From the NCBI GenBank assembly GCA_963772595.1, contig CAVYXZ010000007.1:372001-436000 (forward strand): a DNA stretch of 64,000 bases, written 5' to 3'. This document shows, one piece after another, positions 17,907-28,741 of the stretch. The position numbers were made by a program, and so were the translations under genes. The DNA is from CAVYXZ01 sp963772595. Lineage in GTDB: Bacteria > Chloroflexota > Anaerolineae > Aggregatilineales > Phototrophicaceae. Positions within the stretch are counted from its first letter, which is position 1, and every line of letters begins with the position of its first letter. The notes under the pieces are model-generated. The model saw only the letters and a program-made list of their open reading frames with translations. It did no database searches and was not told where the DNA came from.

Positions 17907-18407
17907 ATGGACAACGAACTGCCACCTGCGCCTGACGAAATGCAGCAGATGGATTGGTTTATCGGTGAATGGGATGTCGTATCCCGCTTCTTGAACAAAG
18001 AAGCTGAGTGGGTGGAAGAACATCTCCGTACCGAGCACAGCTATGTTCTCGGCGGCCACACCATTTTTGAACATTTTGGCGGTCCCGTATTCCAGATGCC
18101 CTTCGAAGGCTGGAGCCTGCGCAAATACAATACGACGATGAAACACTGGGAGCAGCGCTGGGTCGATGTAAGCGCTGGAGGCTTTGCGGACTGGACGGGC
18201 CATTGGGACGCGGATAACCAGACCTTTACTGGCTATGCCAACCGCACGCTCGACGAAGACGGCAAGCCGAAGGAAACTGCGGTGCGGGAAGTCTTCTCGG
18301 ATATTACGGAGAACAGCTTCGCCTGGCGATTTGAGCGCAGCACGGACAGCGGCAAGACCTGGACGGTGAGTTGGACACTGGATTACACGCGGCGCAAAGC
18401 GAAGTAG
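17907..18407 (+). CDS. DUF1579-like small protein
   Basis: A 166-residue cytoplasmic protein with MDWFIGEWDVVSRF near the start and a beta-rich body with regular aromatic residues (WSLRKYNTTMKHWEQRWVDVS). It resembles DUF1579/lipocalin-like barrels, whose role is unclear. It begins 67 bp after the MerR gene with AGGAGG before the ATG and is probably in the same transcript. Confidence 0.65.
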   Translation: MDNELPPAPDEMQQMDWFIGEWDVVSRFLNKEAEWVEEHLRTEHSYVLGGHTIFEHFGGPVFQMPFEGWSLRKYNTTMKHWEQRWVDVSAGGFADWTGHWDADNQTFTGYANRTLDEDGKPKETAVREVFSDITENSFAWRFERSTDSGKTWTVSWTLDYTRRKAK

Positions 18408-18604
18408 ATTTCCATGAGGGCATTGCCCGGTGGATCCTGGCTGACTGCCAATCGTACCACATCCTACATTAATAAACGGTGATTAATGCCTGCCAGCTAA
18501 CGCGATTCAGACACTAGAGGACTAGTGTGGAATGCATACGCGGCCCCATCGTCCGCCCCAGGTGACGGACAGGTCCGCTAAGGTGAGGCGAAAGGAAAAC
18601 CCTC

Positions 18605-19216
18605 GTGTCTGAAGCTCTTCGTAACAACAATCACAGCAATCTCCACTTTGAAGACCCACCCGTCGCCAGGGCTTTGTTTGGCAATCCCCGCTGGTCATTC
18701 ATCTGGTTGCTGCTGCGTCTGTACGTCGGCTGGGAATGGCTGCAAGCCGGGCTGGGTAAGCTGAACAGCTCCGCCTGGGTCGGCGATCAGGCAGGCAGCG
18801 CGTTGTCGGGTTTCGTCAACGGCGCGCTGAACAAAACCGGCGGCAGTCACCCGGATGTACAGGGCTGGTATGGCGCTTTTCTCCAGAATGTCGTGCTGTC
18901 CCATGCCGCTTTCTGGAGCTATCTGGTAACGGCGGGCGAGGTGCTGGTCGGAATCGCGCTAATTCTGGGCTTGTTCACCGGAATCGCCGCCTTCTTCGGC
19001 AGCTTCATGAACATGAATTATCTGCTCTCCGGCTCGGTAAGTACCAACCCGTTTCTGTTGATGGGCGCTCTGCTGCTAGTGCTGGCCTGGAAGACCGCTG
19101 GCTGGTGGGGTCTGGACCGCTGGGTCCTGCCGATGCTGGGTACCCCCTGGAGTCCGGGGCGGGTTTTCCATCACCCCGATGATAGCCCGCAGCCGCAGCC
19201 TAGAAGGGCCACATAA
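18605..19216 (+). CDS. DoxX-family membrane protein
   Basis: A 203-residue inner-membrane protein with about four helices. The first (WSFIWLLLRLYVGWEWLQAGLGKL) carries the RLYVGWEWLQAGLGKL signature of DoxX/DoxD-type proteins (thiosulfate:quinone oxidoreductase subunit relatives), followed by YLVTAGEVLVGIALILGLFTGIAAFFG and FLLMGALLLVLAW. Physiological role in this setting is unknown; some relatives act in redox stress. The start is GTG at 18605. It converges with the SLC13 permease and overlaps its 3' end by 17 bp. Confidence 0.8.
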   Translation: MSEALRNNNHSNLHFEDPPVARALFGNPRWSFIWLLLRLYVGWEWLQAGLGKLNSSAWVGDQAGSALSGFVNGALNKTGGSHPDVQGWYGAFLQNVVLSHAAFWSYLVTAGEVLVGIALILGLFTGIAAFFGSFMNMNYLLSGSVSTNPFLLMGALLLVLAWKTAGWWGLDRWVLPMLGTPWSPGRVFHHPDDSPQPQPRRAT

Positions 19217-21054
19217 TCGGCAGCACCAGCAAGGCGACCAGCATGACGACCAGGATCATCGGGATTCCCACCCTGGCATAGTCACTGAAACGGTAGTTCC
19301 CCGCCCCCATCACCAGGGCATTAACGGGCGAGGCCACCGGCGAGGCGAATGCCATCGACGCCGCAATAGCGACCGCCATCAGGAAGGCAAAGGGCTGCAC
19401 GCCCAGACTCTTGGCGGTCGCAAAGGCAATCGGCGCGATCAGAACGGCGGTGGCCGTATTGGATAAGACCTGCGTCAGGATGGACGTCAGCAGAAACAGC
19501 CCAGCCAGGATCGCCAGCGGCCCCAGATCACCCAGGACACTGGTGAATGTGGTAGCAATCAGGTCCACCAGGCCCACTTTTTCCAGTGCCGTACTCATCG
19601 GCAGCATCCCGGCGATCAGCACCAGGCTTTTCCAGTCGATGATGTTATAGGCTTCATCCATGGTCAGGCAGCCGCTGAGGACCACCGCCAGTCCAGCCAG
19701 CATACTCGCTCCGGCGATAGAGGCCGCCCCGGTCACCATCAGGATCAGCATCCCCAACAGGATCAGCAGCGCATAGGGCGCTTTCTGACGGTTCACCGCC
19801 ACCAGCGCCGCTTCTTGCTCGCCCATGACGATGAAGTCAGGCCGCCGCCGGCGTTTGAGCGCGAAAATATCCGACCACCGGCCCTGCACCAGCAGAATAT
19901 CGCCGGGCCTCAGCGCCGTGTCCTGCGTGTCCAGCTTTTCCTCATGGCCGGGCCGCTGGAGTTCCAGCACCATCAGGCGGTAGCTGCGGCTAAAGACCGC
20001 TTCCTGGAGTGTCTTGCCAATCAGCGATGATCGAGGCCGGATCAGCACCTCCGCGATCCCGGTTTCGTGCGTGACCAGCATCTCACGGTCCGCCTGGGTG
20101 GCAGGCTGAAGACTCGAGGTTCCAGTGCGCAGCCGCACGAGTGACATCCTCTTCGTCACCCTGCACCACCAGAATGTCATGCGCGCGCAGTTGGGTTTCC
20201 GGCATGGGATGCAGCCGCCGATAATTGTCCGCCTGCCCCGCGATATTGGCTTCGGCAGCCATGAGAACCGGCGCTGGTCGCAGAATTTCCAGCACATTGA
20301 CCTGGAAATCAGAGCGCAGCCGCGAGCCAGCCAGCGATTGGACCGCCAGCGCGGAATCCAGTTTCAAGCACAGACGGAACAAGTCGTTAGGCAGATCATA
20401 AAGCTCCACCAGTTCCTGCGGGCTAATCAAGGGGGCAGTGCTGGGACTCTGGCGGTGATCGGGCAAGAGGCGGCGGCCCAACGTCAGCATGAAGATCACC
20501 CCCACCGCAATCAGGATCAGCCCGACCGGTGTATAGGTGAAGAAACCGAACGCGGGCAGGCCCTCCTGGCGCAGCAGATCGGAGACGATCAGGTTGGGCG
20601 GCGTCCCGATCAGGGTGGAGGCTCCGCCGAGCAGCGCGCCATAAGCCAGCGGAATCAAGAGCCGCGACGGACTGATTTTGACGCTGCGGGCGATGCTGAT
20701 GATGGTGGGCAGCATCACCGCGACGACCCCGGTATCGCTCATGAAGCCGGACATGACGGCGGCGGCCAGGATAATCACGACGATCAGGCGCGTCTCGCTG
20801 GTCCCGGCGACTTGCACAATGCGATCCGCGATCATCCCCGCCAGGCCGGTATTCAGCACTGCGCCCCCGATGATGAACAGGGATGCGATGGTCAGCACGG
20901 CTGTGTTGGAAAATCCCGCCAGCGCCTCCGAAGTGGTCAGGACACCAGTCAGCATAAGCAGCACCACCACGCCCAGCGCGACCACGTCCACCCGCAGCTT
21001 TTCGGTGATGAACAGCACGATGGCGGCGATTAATATTGCCAGCGTGATCCACAT
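19200..21054 (-). CDS. SLC13-family permease with two TrkA-C domains (one frameshift)
   Basis: Sodium- or proton-coupled anion permease of the divalent anion/ArsB-NhaD superfamily. The N-terminal membrane half includes the hairpin STLIGTPPNLIVS. Two cytoplasmic TrkA-C (RCK-C-like) segments follow (VNVLEILRPAP...AHDILVVQGDEEDV and IAEVLIRPRSSLIGKTL...GDILLVQG), then the second membrane half with its paired hairpin LSNTATAVLIAPIA. The frame breaks in the loop between the two TrkA-C domains at about 20109-20115; removing one base joins HWNLE to LQPATQADREM. The joined protein of about 617 residues is normal length for this subfamily. AGGAG directly abuts the ATG, an unusually short spacing. Substrate (sulfate, dicarboxylate or other) cannot be told. 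Confidence 0.83.
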
Positions 21055-21333
21055 CTCCTGAAGTCATTCTGGGTCTGCCTCCCCTGCTTTAAGCTCTAGC
21101 ATAGTGGATCCCTGCGGCAAGGCGGGTGACGAATATCCCGGCTGCTTCGGTCAATTATCCCCATCTGAATCTGTTAACGGACCTAAGACGCAGTGTAAGC
21201 CGCAGCCTGCGCAGCAGTGAAGTTAGCGAAGTCTCCCATTCTCGTGACATTTGTCGTGTTCCGGCAGCACATGGCAACGTAGGATAGGATTTGAGAACGC
21301 TTCAAGTACACATCGAGTGCAGGAGAATTTACG

Positions 21334-22926
<1,593 letters not shown>

Positions 22927-22936
22927 GCGAGACTAC

Positions 22937-23000
22937 GTGGCCCCCCTCCGGCGCTAAGCTGTCATCTCCCCGAGTTTAGGGAGAGCCGGGGAGGGGTCAC
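22937..23000. repeat. Long imperfect palindrome after pckA
   Basis: Outer arms of about 16 bases (GTGGCCCCCCTCCGGC at 22937-22952; GCCGGGGAGGGGTCAC ending at 23000) enclose a second stem CTCCCC/GGGAGA. There is no T-tract. It could slow transcript decay, but its C-rich style matches dispersed elements elsewhere in the window. Confidence 0.55.
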
Positions 23001-23079
23001 AGCAATCAGTGCATCCCGAATGCCGGAAAAGGCTATGGGTCGGAACCACGCTGCCGCGCCGCAGTGGTCTCTTGAACAT

Positions 23080-23108
23080 TTGACAAAGTCCTTCATATAG
23101 CTTAACAT
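23080..23108 (+). promoter_or_regulatory. Promoter of the first LacI gene
   Basis: TTGACA (23080-23085) and TAACAT (23103-23108) are 17 bp apart. The operator at 23116-23131 begins at the expected transcription start. Confidence 0.75.
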
Positions 23109-23115
23109 AAGAGGC

Positions 23116-23131
23116 GTGGAAGCGTTTCCAC
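23116..23131. promoter_or_regulatory. LacI-family operator O1
   Basis: GTGGAAGCGTTTCCAC is a 16-bp palindrome with one mismatch and a central CG, typical of LacI-family sites. A near-identical site followed by the same CACCTGTA text occurs at 24217-24234. Confidence 0.8.
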
Positions 23132-23159
23132 ACCTGTAATTATTTAACTGATTTGATTA

Positions 23160-24167
23160 ATGTACGTGATGAAATCGCCTACAATCGAGGATGTCGCCAG
23201 AAAGGCGAAAGTCGGCTTAGGGACGGTGTCGCGGGTGCTCAACAACAGCCCGCGCGTCAGCCCGGCAACCCGGCAGACCGTACTGAAGGTCATCGACGAG
23301 TTAGGCTATACCCCCAACGCCGCCGCACGACGTCTCTCCAGCGGGCGCACCCTGACCGTCGGTATCGTAACGCCCTTTTTCACAATCCCTTCCTTCGTCG
23401 AACGGTTAACCGGTATTCAGGACGTGCTCAACGATTCGGATTACGAACTCGTCCTGCACAGCGTACGCTCGCCCCGGCATTTCAGAGACAAAATCCAGGA
23501 ACTGCTCAGCCAGAAGCGTGTGGACGGTCTGATCCTGCTCACCTACCCGGCAGACGACGGGGATTGGTGGCGCAGCGAGCTGAAACTGCCGGTCGTCGTG
23601 ATCGACAGCCACAGCGTCGAGCATTATCCAAGCATCGTGATCGACAACATCCAGGGCGGCGAAGTGGCCGCCAGCTATCTGATCGGCAAGGGACACCGCA
23701 AGATCGGCTTTATTGGCGACGAGATCGAGGACGAATTCGGCTTCGTCAGCACACGTGACCGCTTTGACGGCTTCATGCGGGCCATTAGCCGCCATGATCT
23801 GGTACAGAATTCAGCCTGGTACCGCTTCGGGCTGCGTGGGCGCGATGCCGCCTACGCCAACGCTATCGAGGTCCTGAGCCTGGCCGACCGCCCGACCGCT
23901 ATCTTTGCCGCCAGCGACATCCAGGCATTCGGCGTCCTGAATGCCGCGCACACGCTCGGTCTGCGAGTCCCCGATGAAATCGCCGTGATGGGCTTCGACG
24001 ATATTGAAGCCGCAGAATATATGAATCTGACAACGGTCCGCCAGCCGCTGGTCGAGAGTGGCCGGATGGCAGCGGAACTCTTACTTTCATGGCTCACCGA
24101 CGAAACACCCCCCGCAGTTCAACGCCATGTCCAGGCCATTGAGGTCGTAGAGCGGCACAGCGCCTAA
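23160..24167 (+). CDS. LacI-family transcriptional repressor (fructoside operon)
   Basis: The N-terminal helix-turn-helix and hinge read PTIEDVARKAKVGLGTVSRVLNNSPRVSPATRQTV and YTPNAAARRLSSGRT. The periplasmic-binding-like effector domain follows, with AIFAASDIQAFGVL and VMGFDDIEAAEYMNLTTVRQPL near the end. The start may be ATG 23169. Matching operators sit before this gene and before the downstream SBP gene, so it probably controls itself and the importer/GH32 genes. The inducer is inferred to be a beta-fructoside or its product. Confidence 0.92.
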   Translation: MYVMKSPTIEDVARKAKVGLGTVSRVLNNSPRVSPATRQTVLKVIDELGYTPNAAARRLSSGRTLTVGIVTPFFTIPSFVERLTGIQDVLNDSDYELVLHSVRSPRHFRDKIQELLSQKRVDGLILLTYPADDGDWWRSELKLPVVVIDSHSVEHYPSIVIDNIQGGEVAASYLIGKGHRKIGFIGDEIEDEFGFVSTRDRFDGFMRAISRHDLVQNSAWYRFGLRGRDAAYANAIEVLSLADRPTAIFAASDIQAFGVLNAAHTLGLRVPDEIAVMGFDDIEAAEYMNLTTVRQPLVESGRMAAELLLSWLTDETPPAVQRHVQAIEVVERHSA

Positions 24168-24216
24168 ACCAACCGGAGAGGATGAGAAACAAGGATGACA
24201 GCTTTAACAGGCCATC

Positions 24217-24234
24217 TGTGGAAGCGCTTCCACA
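24217..24234. promoter_or_regulatory. LacI-family operator O2
   Basis: TGTGGAAGCGCTTCCACA is a perfect 18-bp palindrome upstream of the sugar-binding protein gene. It shares 15 of 16 core positions with O1, 1.1 kb away. Confidence 0.85.
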
Positions 24235-24387
24235 CCTGTATCGAAATCCCGTGCCGCTCGTTATCACAAACAGCTCGATGAAATCTTGCTTTGTCCATTA
24301 AGTTCAGGAGGGTCCATGCACAAAAGGTTCCATACGATGTTCAATAATCGCATCTTTAGGATGAGGTATTCGATAAGGAGAAATGGG

Positions 24388-25668
24388 ATGAAAACCTTGT
24401 TTAGAGTCCTGGTACTGGGGCTGCTGATGGCGCTGGTCCTACCAGCTGCCGCGCAGGATGGGCCGACCGAGATCACACTCTGGCGGCACACCTCGGATTT
24501 GCAGGCCGAAATAGACGCTTTTTCGGCGCAGGTCGACGGCTTCAACCAGTCCCAGAGCGACTACGTCGTCAACTGGGAAGAACTGCCGCAGGAATCCTAC
24601 ACGGACTCGATCACGGCGGCCTCACTGGCCGGTGAGCTGCCCTGTGTGCTGGATTTCGACGGCCCGACCGTACCGAATTTCGCCTGGGCCGGGCACATTA
24701 CCTCGCTCGACAGCTACCTGACCGACGATCTGAAGTCGGACCTGCTGCCTTCAGCCATCGGCACCTATCAGGGCGCGGCCTATTCCGTCGGCCAGTTCGA
24801 CGCAGCGGTCGCTATCTGGGGCCGCCGGTCGATTCTGGAAGAAGCCGGGATCCGTATCCCCAACGGCATTGACGATCCCTGGACGCTGGACGAGTTCAAT
24901 GCGGCGCTGGAGACCCTCAAGGGTATGGACCAGTTCGATACCGCGATTGACATGTTCACCTCCTACTCAGGTGAGTGGTGGCCCTATGCCTTCTCGCCCA
25001 TCCTGCAAAGCTTTGGCGGCGATCTGATTAACCGCGACAACATGGTCCAGGCCGAAGGCGTCCTGAACGGTGATGCCGCTGTCGCATGGGGAACCTGGTG
25101 GCAGAATCTGTTCCAGAGCGGTCTGGCGGACCCGCAGGCAGCCGACGATCAGGCCTTCATTCAGGGCCGCGCCGCGCTGGCCTACATCGGCAACTGGTAC
25201 TATCCCAACATGAGCAAGGCATGGGGTGATGACCTGGTCATCCTGCCGCCGGTGGACTTTGGCAACGGCCCGAAGGTGGGCGGTGCGTCCTGGCAGTGGG
25301 GCATCAGCAGCTCCTGCGCTAACCCGGATGGAGCCTGGGCCTTCATTGACTACATCCTCCAGCCGGAGAACGTCGCGGCGATGTCTGACGCAACGGGCCT
25401 GATCCCGGCGCGCCTCAGCGCTGCACCGCTGACCGAGAACTACAAAGAAGGCGGCCCGCTGCAGGTCTTCGTGGACATCTCGAATGCCTACTCGGTCATG
25501 CGCCCGCCCACACCGGCCTACCCGGTAATCTCCAGCACCTTCGAGAACGCGGCCCGTGAGATCGCACTCGGCGCGGACATCCAGAACACGCTGGACGACG
25601 CCGTCGATGCCATCCAACAGGACATTCAAGATAACAACGGCTACGGCTTTGACTTGATGTCAAGCTAA
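24388..25668 (+). CDS. Sugar ABC transporter substrate-binding protein (fructoside operon)
   Basis: Extracellular solute-binding protein family 1, about 426 residues. The Sec signal peptide MKTLFRVLVLGLLMALVLPAAAQ has no lipobox. The mature part starts with EITLWRHTSD and has ASLAGELPCVLDFDGP, AFIQGRAALAYIGNWYYPNM and GGASWQWGISSSCANPDGAWAF, all typical of the family. ATG 24388 with AAGGAG seven bases upstream is preferred, although the frame stays open to an ATG at 24316 that also has AGGAGG before it. It is followed by two permease genes and a GH32 gene. Confidence 0.9.
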   Translation: MKTLFRVLVLGLLMALVLPAAAQDGPTEITLWRHTSDLQAEIDAFSAQVDGFNQSQSDYVVNWEELPQESYTDSITAASLAGELPCVLDFDGPTVPNFAWAGHITSLDSYLTDDLKSDLLPSAIGTYQGAAYSVGQFDAAVAIWGRRSILEEAGIRIPNGIDDPWTLDEFNAALETLKGMDQFDTAIDMFTSYSGEWWPYAFSPILQSFGGDLINRDNMVQAEGVLNGDAAVAWGTWWQNLFQSGLADPQAADDQAFIQGRAALAYIGNWYYPNMSKAWGDDLVILPPVDFGNGPKVGGASWQWGISSSCANPDGAWAFIDYILQPENVAAMSDATGLIPARLSAAPLTENYKEGGPLQVFVDISNAYSVMRPPTPAYPVISSTFENAAREIALGADIQNTLDDAVDAIQQDIQDNNGYGFDLMSS

Positions 25669-25745
25669 GTAGATCGCGTTACTACTGGCGAGGGGTGTCC
25701 GCACTCCTCGCCTCCCAAACCCGAAATAGATGGAGGTCCATGCTC

Positions 25746-26843
25746 ATGGCAAGCGCAACGATGAGCGCCGGTCCGCGTAGGAGCGCAAGCTTTTATGGCT
25801 GGCTGATGGGCGCCCCCGCGTTTATTGGTCTCTTTGTGTTTTTAATAGTGCCTTTCCTGCTGGCAATTTTCATGAGCTTCACCAACCAGCGGCTGCTCTC
25901 GCCTAACCCGACCGAAGGCGTAGGCCTGCGCAATTACGACCGCCTGCTGGGCTTCAGCCTGCTGTCAGTAGACCCTCAGGTAGACGAAGCCACCGGTGAA
26001 CTCCTGCGCGACGATGCAGGCAACCTTCAATACCCGCGTTCGCGCGCCTATACTCGTGACGAGGAAAACTACCCGCAGTACACCGGCTTTACCGAGTGGT
26101 TCAGCATTGACGCCTTCGGCCAGCGGCATTACATCCTGGCGAAGGACCCGGTCTTCCTGCGCTCGCTGATCAACAACTTTATCTTCGCGGCTATCGTCGT
26201 GCCCTTGCAGTCGAGCCTGGCGCTGGTGCTGGCAATGCTGATTAACCAGAAGATTGCCGGGGTGAACGTCTTCCGCACGATCTACTTCAGCCCGGTGGTC
26301 ACGTCGATGGTCGTGATCTCGGTTGTGTGGACCTTCATGTACGACAAGCAGGTCGGTCTCATCAACCAGTTCCTGACCGGACTCACGGGCGGCCTGCTCG
26401 GTCCCTTCGACTGGCTGGGCAGCCCACAGTCGGCGATGGTCGCCATCATCATCATGTCGATCTGGCAGGGTGTTGGTTTCCAGATGGTCATCTTCCTGGC
26501 CGGGCTGCAAGGTATAGCGGAAAATCTGTACGAAGCGGCTGCGATTGACGGCGCGAACCGCGTCCAGCAGTTCTGGAACGTGACCATCCCCAGCCTGCGC
26601 AACACGATTATCTTCGTTGCCATCAGCACCACGATCCTGGCCTTCCGCCTGTTCACGCAGGTGGATGTGATGACCAACGGCGGGCCGAGTAACGCGACGA
26701 CGACAGTCGTCTATGACGCGGTCGAGAGCGGTTTCCGCAACCAGAACATCGCCTATGCCTCGGCCATTTCGGTCGTGTTCTTCATTATCGTGCTGGTCAT
26801 CGCCCTGATTCAGCGGCGCATCCTGACCGGAGGGGAGGAATGA
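25746..26843 (+). CDS. Sugar ABC transporter permease, MalF type (fructoside operon)
   Basis: Inner-membrane permease with about six helices. The first helix (FIGLFVFLIVPFLLAIFMSF) is followed by a soluble loop of about 90 residues with acidic repeats before the next helix, longer than in most relatives. The EAA loop that contacts the ATPase reads EAAAIDGANRVQQFWNVTIPSLRN. ATG 25746 is chosen because GGAGG lies nine bases upstream; the frame is open from 25695. Its stop overlaps the next start (ATGA). Confidence 0.88.
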   Translation: MASATMSAGPRRSASFYGWLMGAPAFIGLFVFLIVPFLLAIFMSFTNQRLLSPNPTEGVGLRNYDRLLGFSLLSVDPQVDEATGELLRDDAGNLQYPRSRAYTRDEENYPQYTGFTEWFSIDAFGQRHYILAKDPVFLRSLINNFIFAAIVVPLQSSLALVLAMLINQKIAGVNVFRTIYFSPVVTSMVVISVVWTFMYDKQVGLINQFLTGLTGGLLGPFDWLGSPQSAMVAIIIMSIWQGVGFQMVIFLAGLQGIAENLYEAAAIDGANRVQQFWNVTIPSLRNTIIFVAISTTILAFRLFTQVDVMTNGGPSNATTTVVYDAVESGFRNQNIAYASAISVVFFIIVLVIALIQRRILTGGEE

Positions 26844-27760
26844 GCATGGATACGACAGCCCAACAGGTCGCGGCAGCAGCAGCTCGCCAGCGCAACAACG
26901 ACCGTCTTAAACTGATCGCCATGTATGTCTTTATGACCTTCCTGGCCTTCATTTTCATCTTCCCGGTCGTCTTCATGATCGTCTCGTCCTTCAAGCCGAA
27001 CGAGGTCATTTTCCAGGACCTGCGCTCGCTCAACGCCTTTCTGCCGACCACTTTCAGCCTGGATAACTATCATCAGGTCTTCGAGCGCAGCAACTTCGGT
27101 CTGTTCATGTTCAACTCGATCTTCATCACGACGATTGCCGTCACCTTTGGCTTGCTGGTCAACAGCATGGCCGCCTACGCCCTCTCGCGCTTGAAGTGGC
27201 GCGGTCGTCTGGTGATGCTGTCGGTCATCCTGGCCCTGCTGATTATCCCCTTCGAGACGATTGCCATCCCACTGCTCTTCGTCGTGACCAAACTACCCTG
27301 GCTGAATCTCAGCGGCGGAATCACGCTGGAGACCTCCTGGCTCAACAGTTATCAGGTGCAGATCATCCCCTTCATCGCCGACGCCTTCTCGATCTTCCTC
27401 TTTTACCAGTTCTTCCTGGACATCCCGAAGGATATTGACGAGGCGGCCCTGGTGGATGGGGCCAGTCCCTTCCGCATCTTCTGGAGCATCATTCTGCCGA
27501 TCTCGCGCCCGGTGGTGGCGACCGTCGCCATTCTGCAATTCCTGGTGCGCTGGAATGATTACCTCTGGCCGGTGATTGCCGTGCAGGGCGAAGCGGTGCG
27601 TCCGGTGATGGTCGGCATGGCGGCCTTCTTCGGCCAGACGCCGGATTGGGGCCAGATCATGGCTTACGCGACCATGATTACCGTCCCGGTCCTCTTTATT
27701 TACCTGCTGTTCCAGCGTTGGTTTATCCAGAGCGTGGCTTCAAGCGGCATCAAAGGCTAG
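26840..27760 (+). CDS. Sugar ABC transporter permease, MalG type (fructoside operon)
   Basis: A 306-residue permease with six helices. The EAA loop reads DEAALVDGASPFRIFWSIILPISRP. It overlaps the MalF-type gene by four bases and is followed three bases later by the GH32 gene, so translation is probably coupled throughout. No ATPase gene is present in the operon. Confidence 0.9.
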   Translation: MSMDTTAQQVAAAAARQRNNDRLKLIAMYVFMTFLAFIFIFPVVFMIVSSFKPNEVIFQDLRSLNAFLPTTFSLDNYHQVFERSNFGLFMFNSIFITTIAVTFGLLVNSMAAYALSRLKWRGRLVMLSVILALLIIPFETIAIPLLFVVTKLPWLNLSGGITLETSWLNSYQVQIIPFIADAFSIFLFYQFFLDIPKDIDEAALVDGASPFRIFWSIILPISRPVVATVAILQFLVRWNDYLWPVIAVQGEAVRPVMVGMAAFFGQTPDWGQIMAYATMITVPVLFIYLLFQRWFIQSVASSGIKG

Positions 27761-27763
27761 TGA

Positions 27764-28740
27764 ATGACTTTGCACCTGCCCGACAAATGGCTCTGGGATT
27801 TCTGGTTCGCCCGCGACGGGGCCGATTATCATCTCTTCTACCTCCAGGCGGACCGCTCGCTGGGGAACCCGGACCTGCGCCACTGGCACAGTTCCATCGG
27901 CCACGCCGTCTCGCAGGATCTCATGCAGTGGGAGATCCTGCCGGATGCCCTGCGGCCCAGCCCGGAGCCGGGCGTCTGGGATAACTACACTACCTGGACC
28001 GGCAGTGTGATGCAGCACGCGGGCTTGTGGTACCTGTTTTACACCGGGAGCCGCCGCTCGGAAAATGGGCTGATCCAGCGCATCGGCCTGGCGACCTCAA
28101 CCGACCTGATGCGCTGGACAGAAGCAGCCAGAGAACCCGCTCATGACGCTGGACCCGCGCTGGTACGAACCGCTGGACCTCAAGCCTGTGGCATGATCAG
28201 GCCTGGCGCGATCCCTGGGTCTTCCAATACCCGGAGACCGGCCCGTTCCATGCACTGATTACCAGCCGTGTGAATACGGGTTCGGCGGATGGGCGCGGCG
28301 TGATCGCGCACGCTACCTCAGACGATCTGCTGCATTGGGCGATTCAGCCGCCGCTGACCGACCCCGGCGACTACGGCCAGATGGAGGTGCCGCAGTTGGT
28401 GCATCTGGCCGGGCGCTACTATCTGCTGTTCTCGGTACCCGCTGACTCGCATTCCCGCGCGCGGATCGAACGTCTGGGTCAGCCGCAGCCGACCGGCACT
28501 TACTACCTGATGGCCGATACGCCGCTGGGGCCGTTTCGCGCGGTGGGCGACAGCCTGCTGGTGGGCGATTCGCTGGGGTCTTACTATTCGGGCAAGCTGA
28601 TTGAGACGCCTTCAGGTGAGTGGGCCTTCATGGCCTTCCTGAACGCCAGCCACAGCGGCGGCTTTGTCGGCGACATCTCGGACCCACTGCCGCTCAGCAT
28701 TGACGCTGCCAGCGGTCGCCTGAGCGTCCGACTGCCTTGA
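27764..28740 (+). CDS. GH32-like beta-fructosidase (two frameshifts)
   Basis: Predicted intracellular five-bladed propeller glycosidase acting on sucrose, levan or fructo-oligosaccharides. Features: WDFWFARDGADYHLFYLQAD at the N-terminus, WTGSVMQHAGLWYLFYTG, the family RDP motif in AWRDPWVF, and EVPQLVHLAGRYYLLFS (the EVPQ or EC-type acid/base region). The reading frame changes twice: near 28130 (dropping one base joins TEAA to ENPLMTLDPRWYE) and near 28186 (dropping one C joins LDLK to LWHDQAWRDPW). No signal peptide, so the imported sugar is probably cleaved in the cytoplasm. GH43 relatives are the main alternative. The stop lies one base from the convergent kinase gene's stop. Confidence 0.75.
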
Positions 28741-28741
28741 A

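Noticed and set aside
20125..21033. A 302-codon plus-strand frame opposite the SLC13 permease
   Set aside because: Gln/Arg/His-rich translation typical of antisense to membrane proteins.
24316..24387. Longer N-terminus for the first sugar-binding protein starting at ATG 24316
   Set aside because: It would put 24 basic residues before a normal signal peptide. ATG 24388 has a well-spaced AAGGAG site, although AGGAGG before 24316 leaves some doubt.
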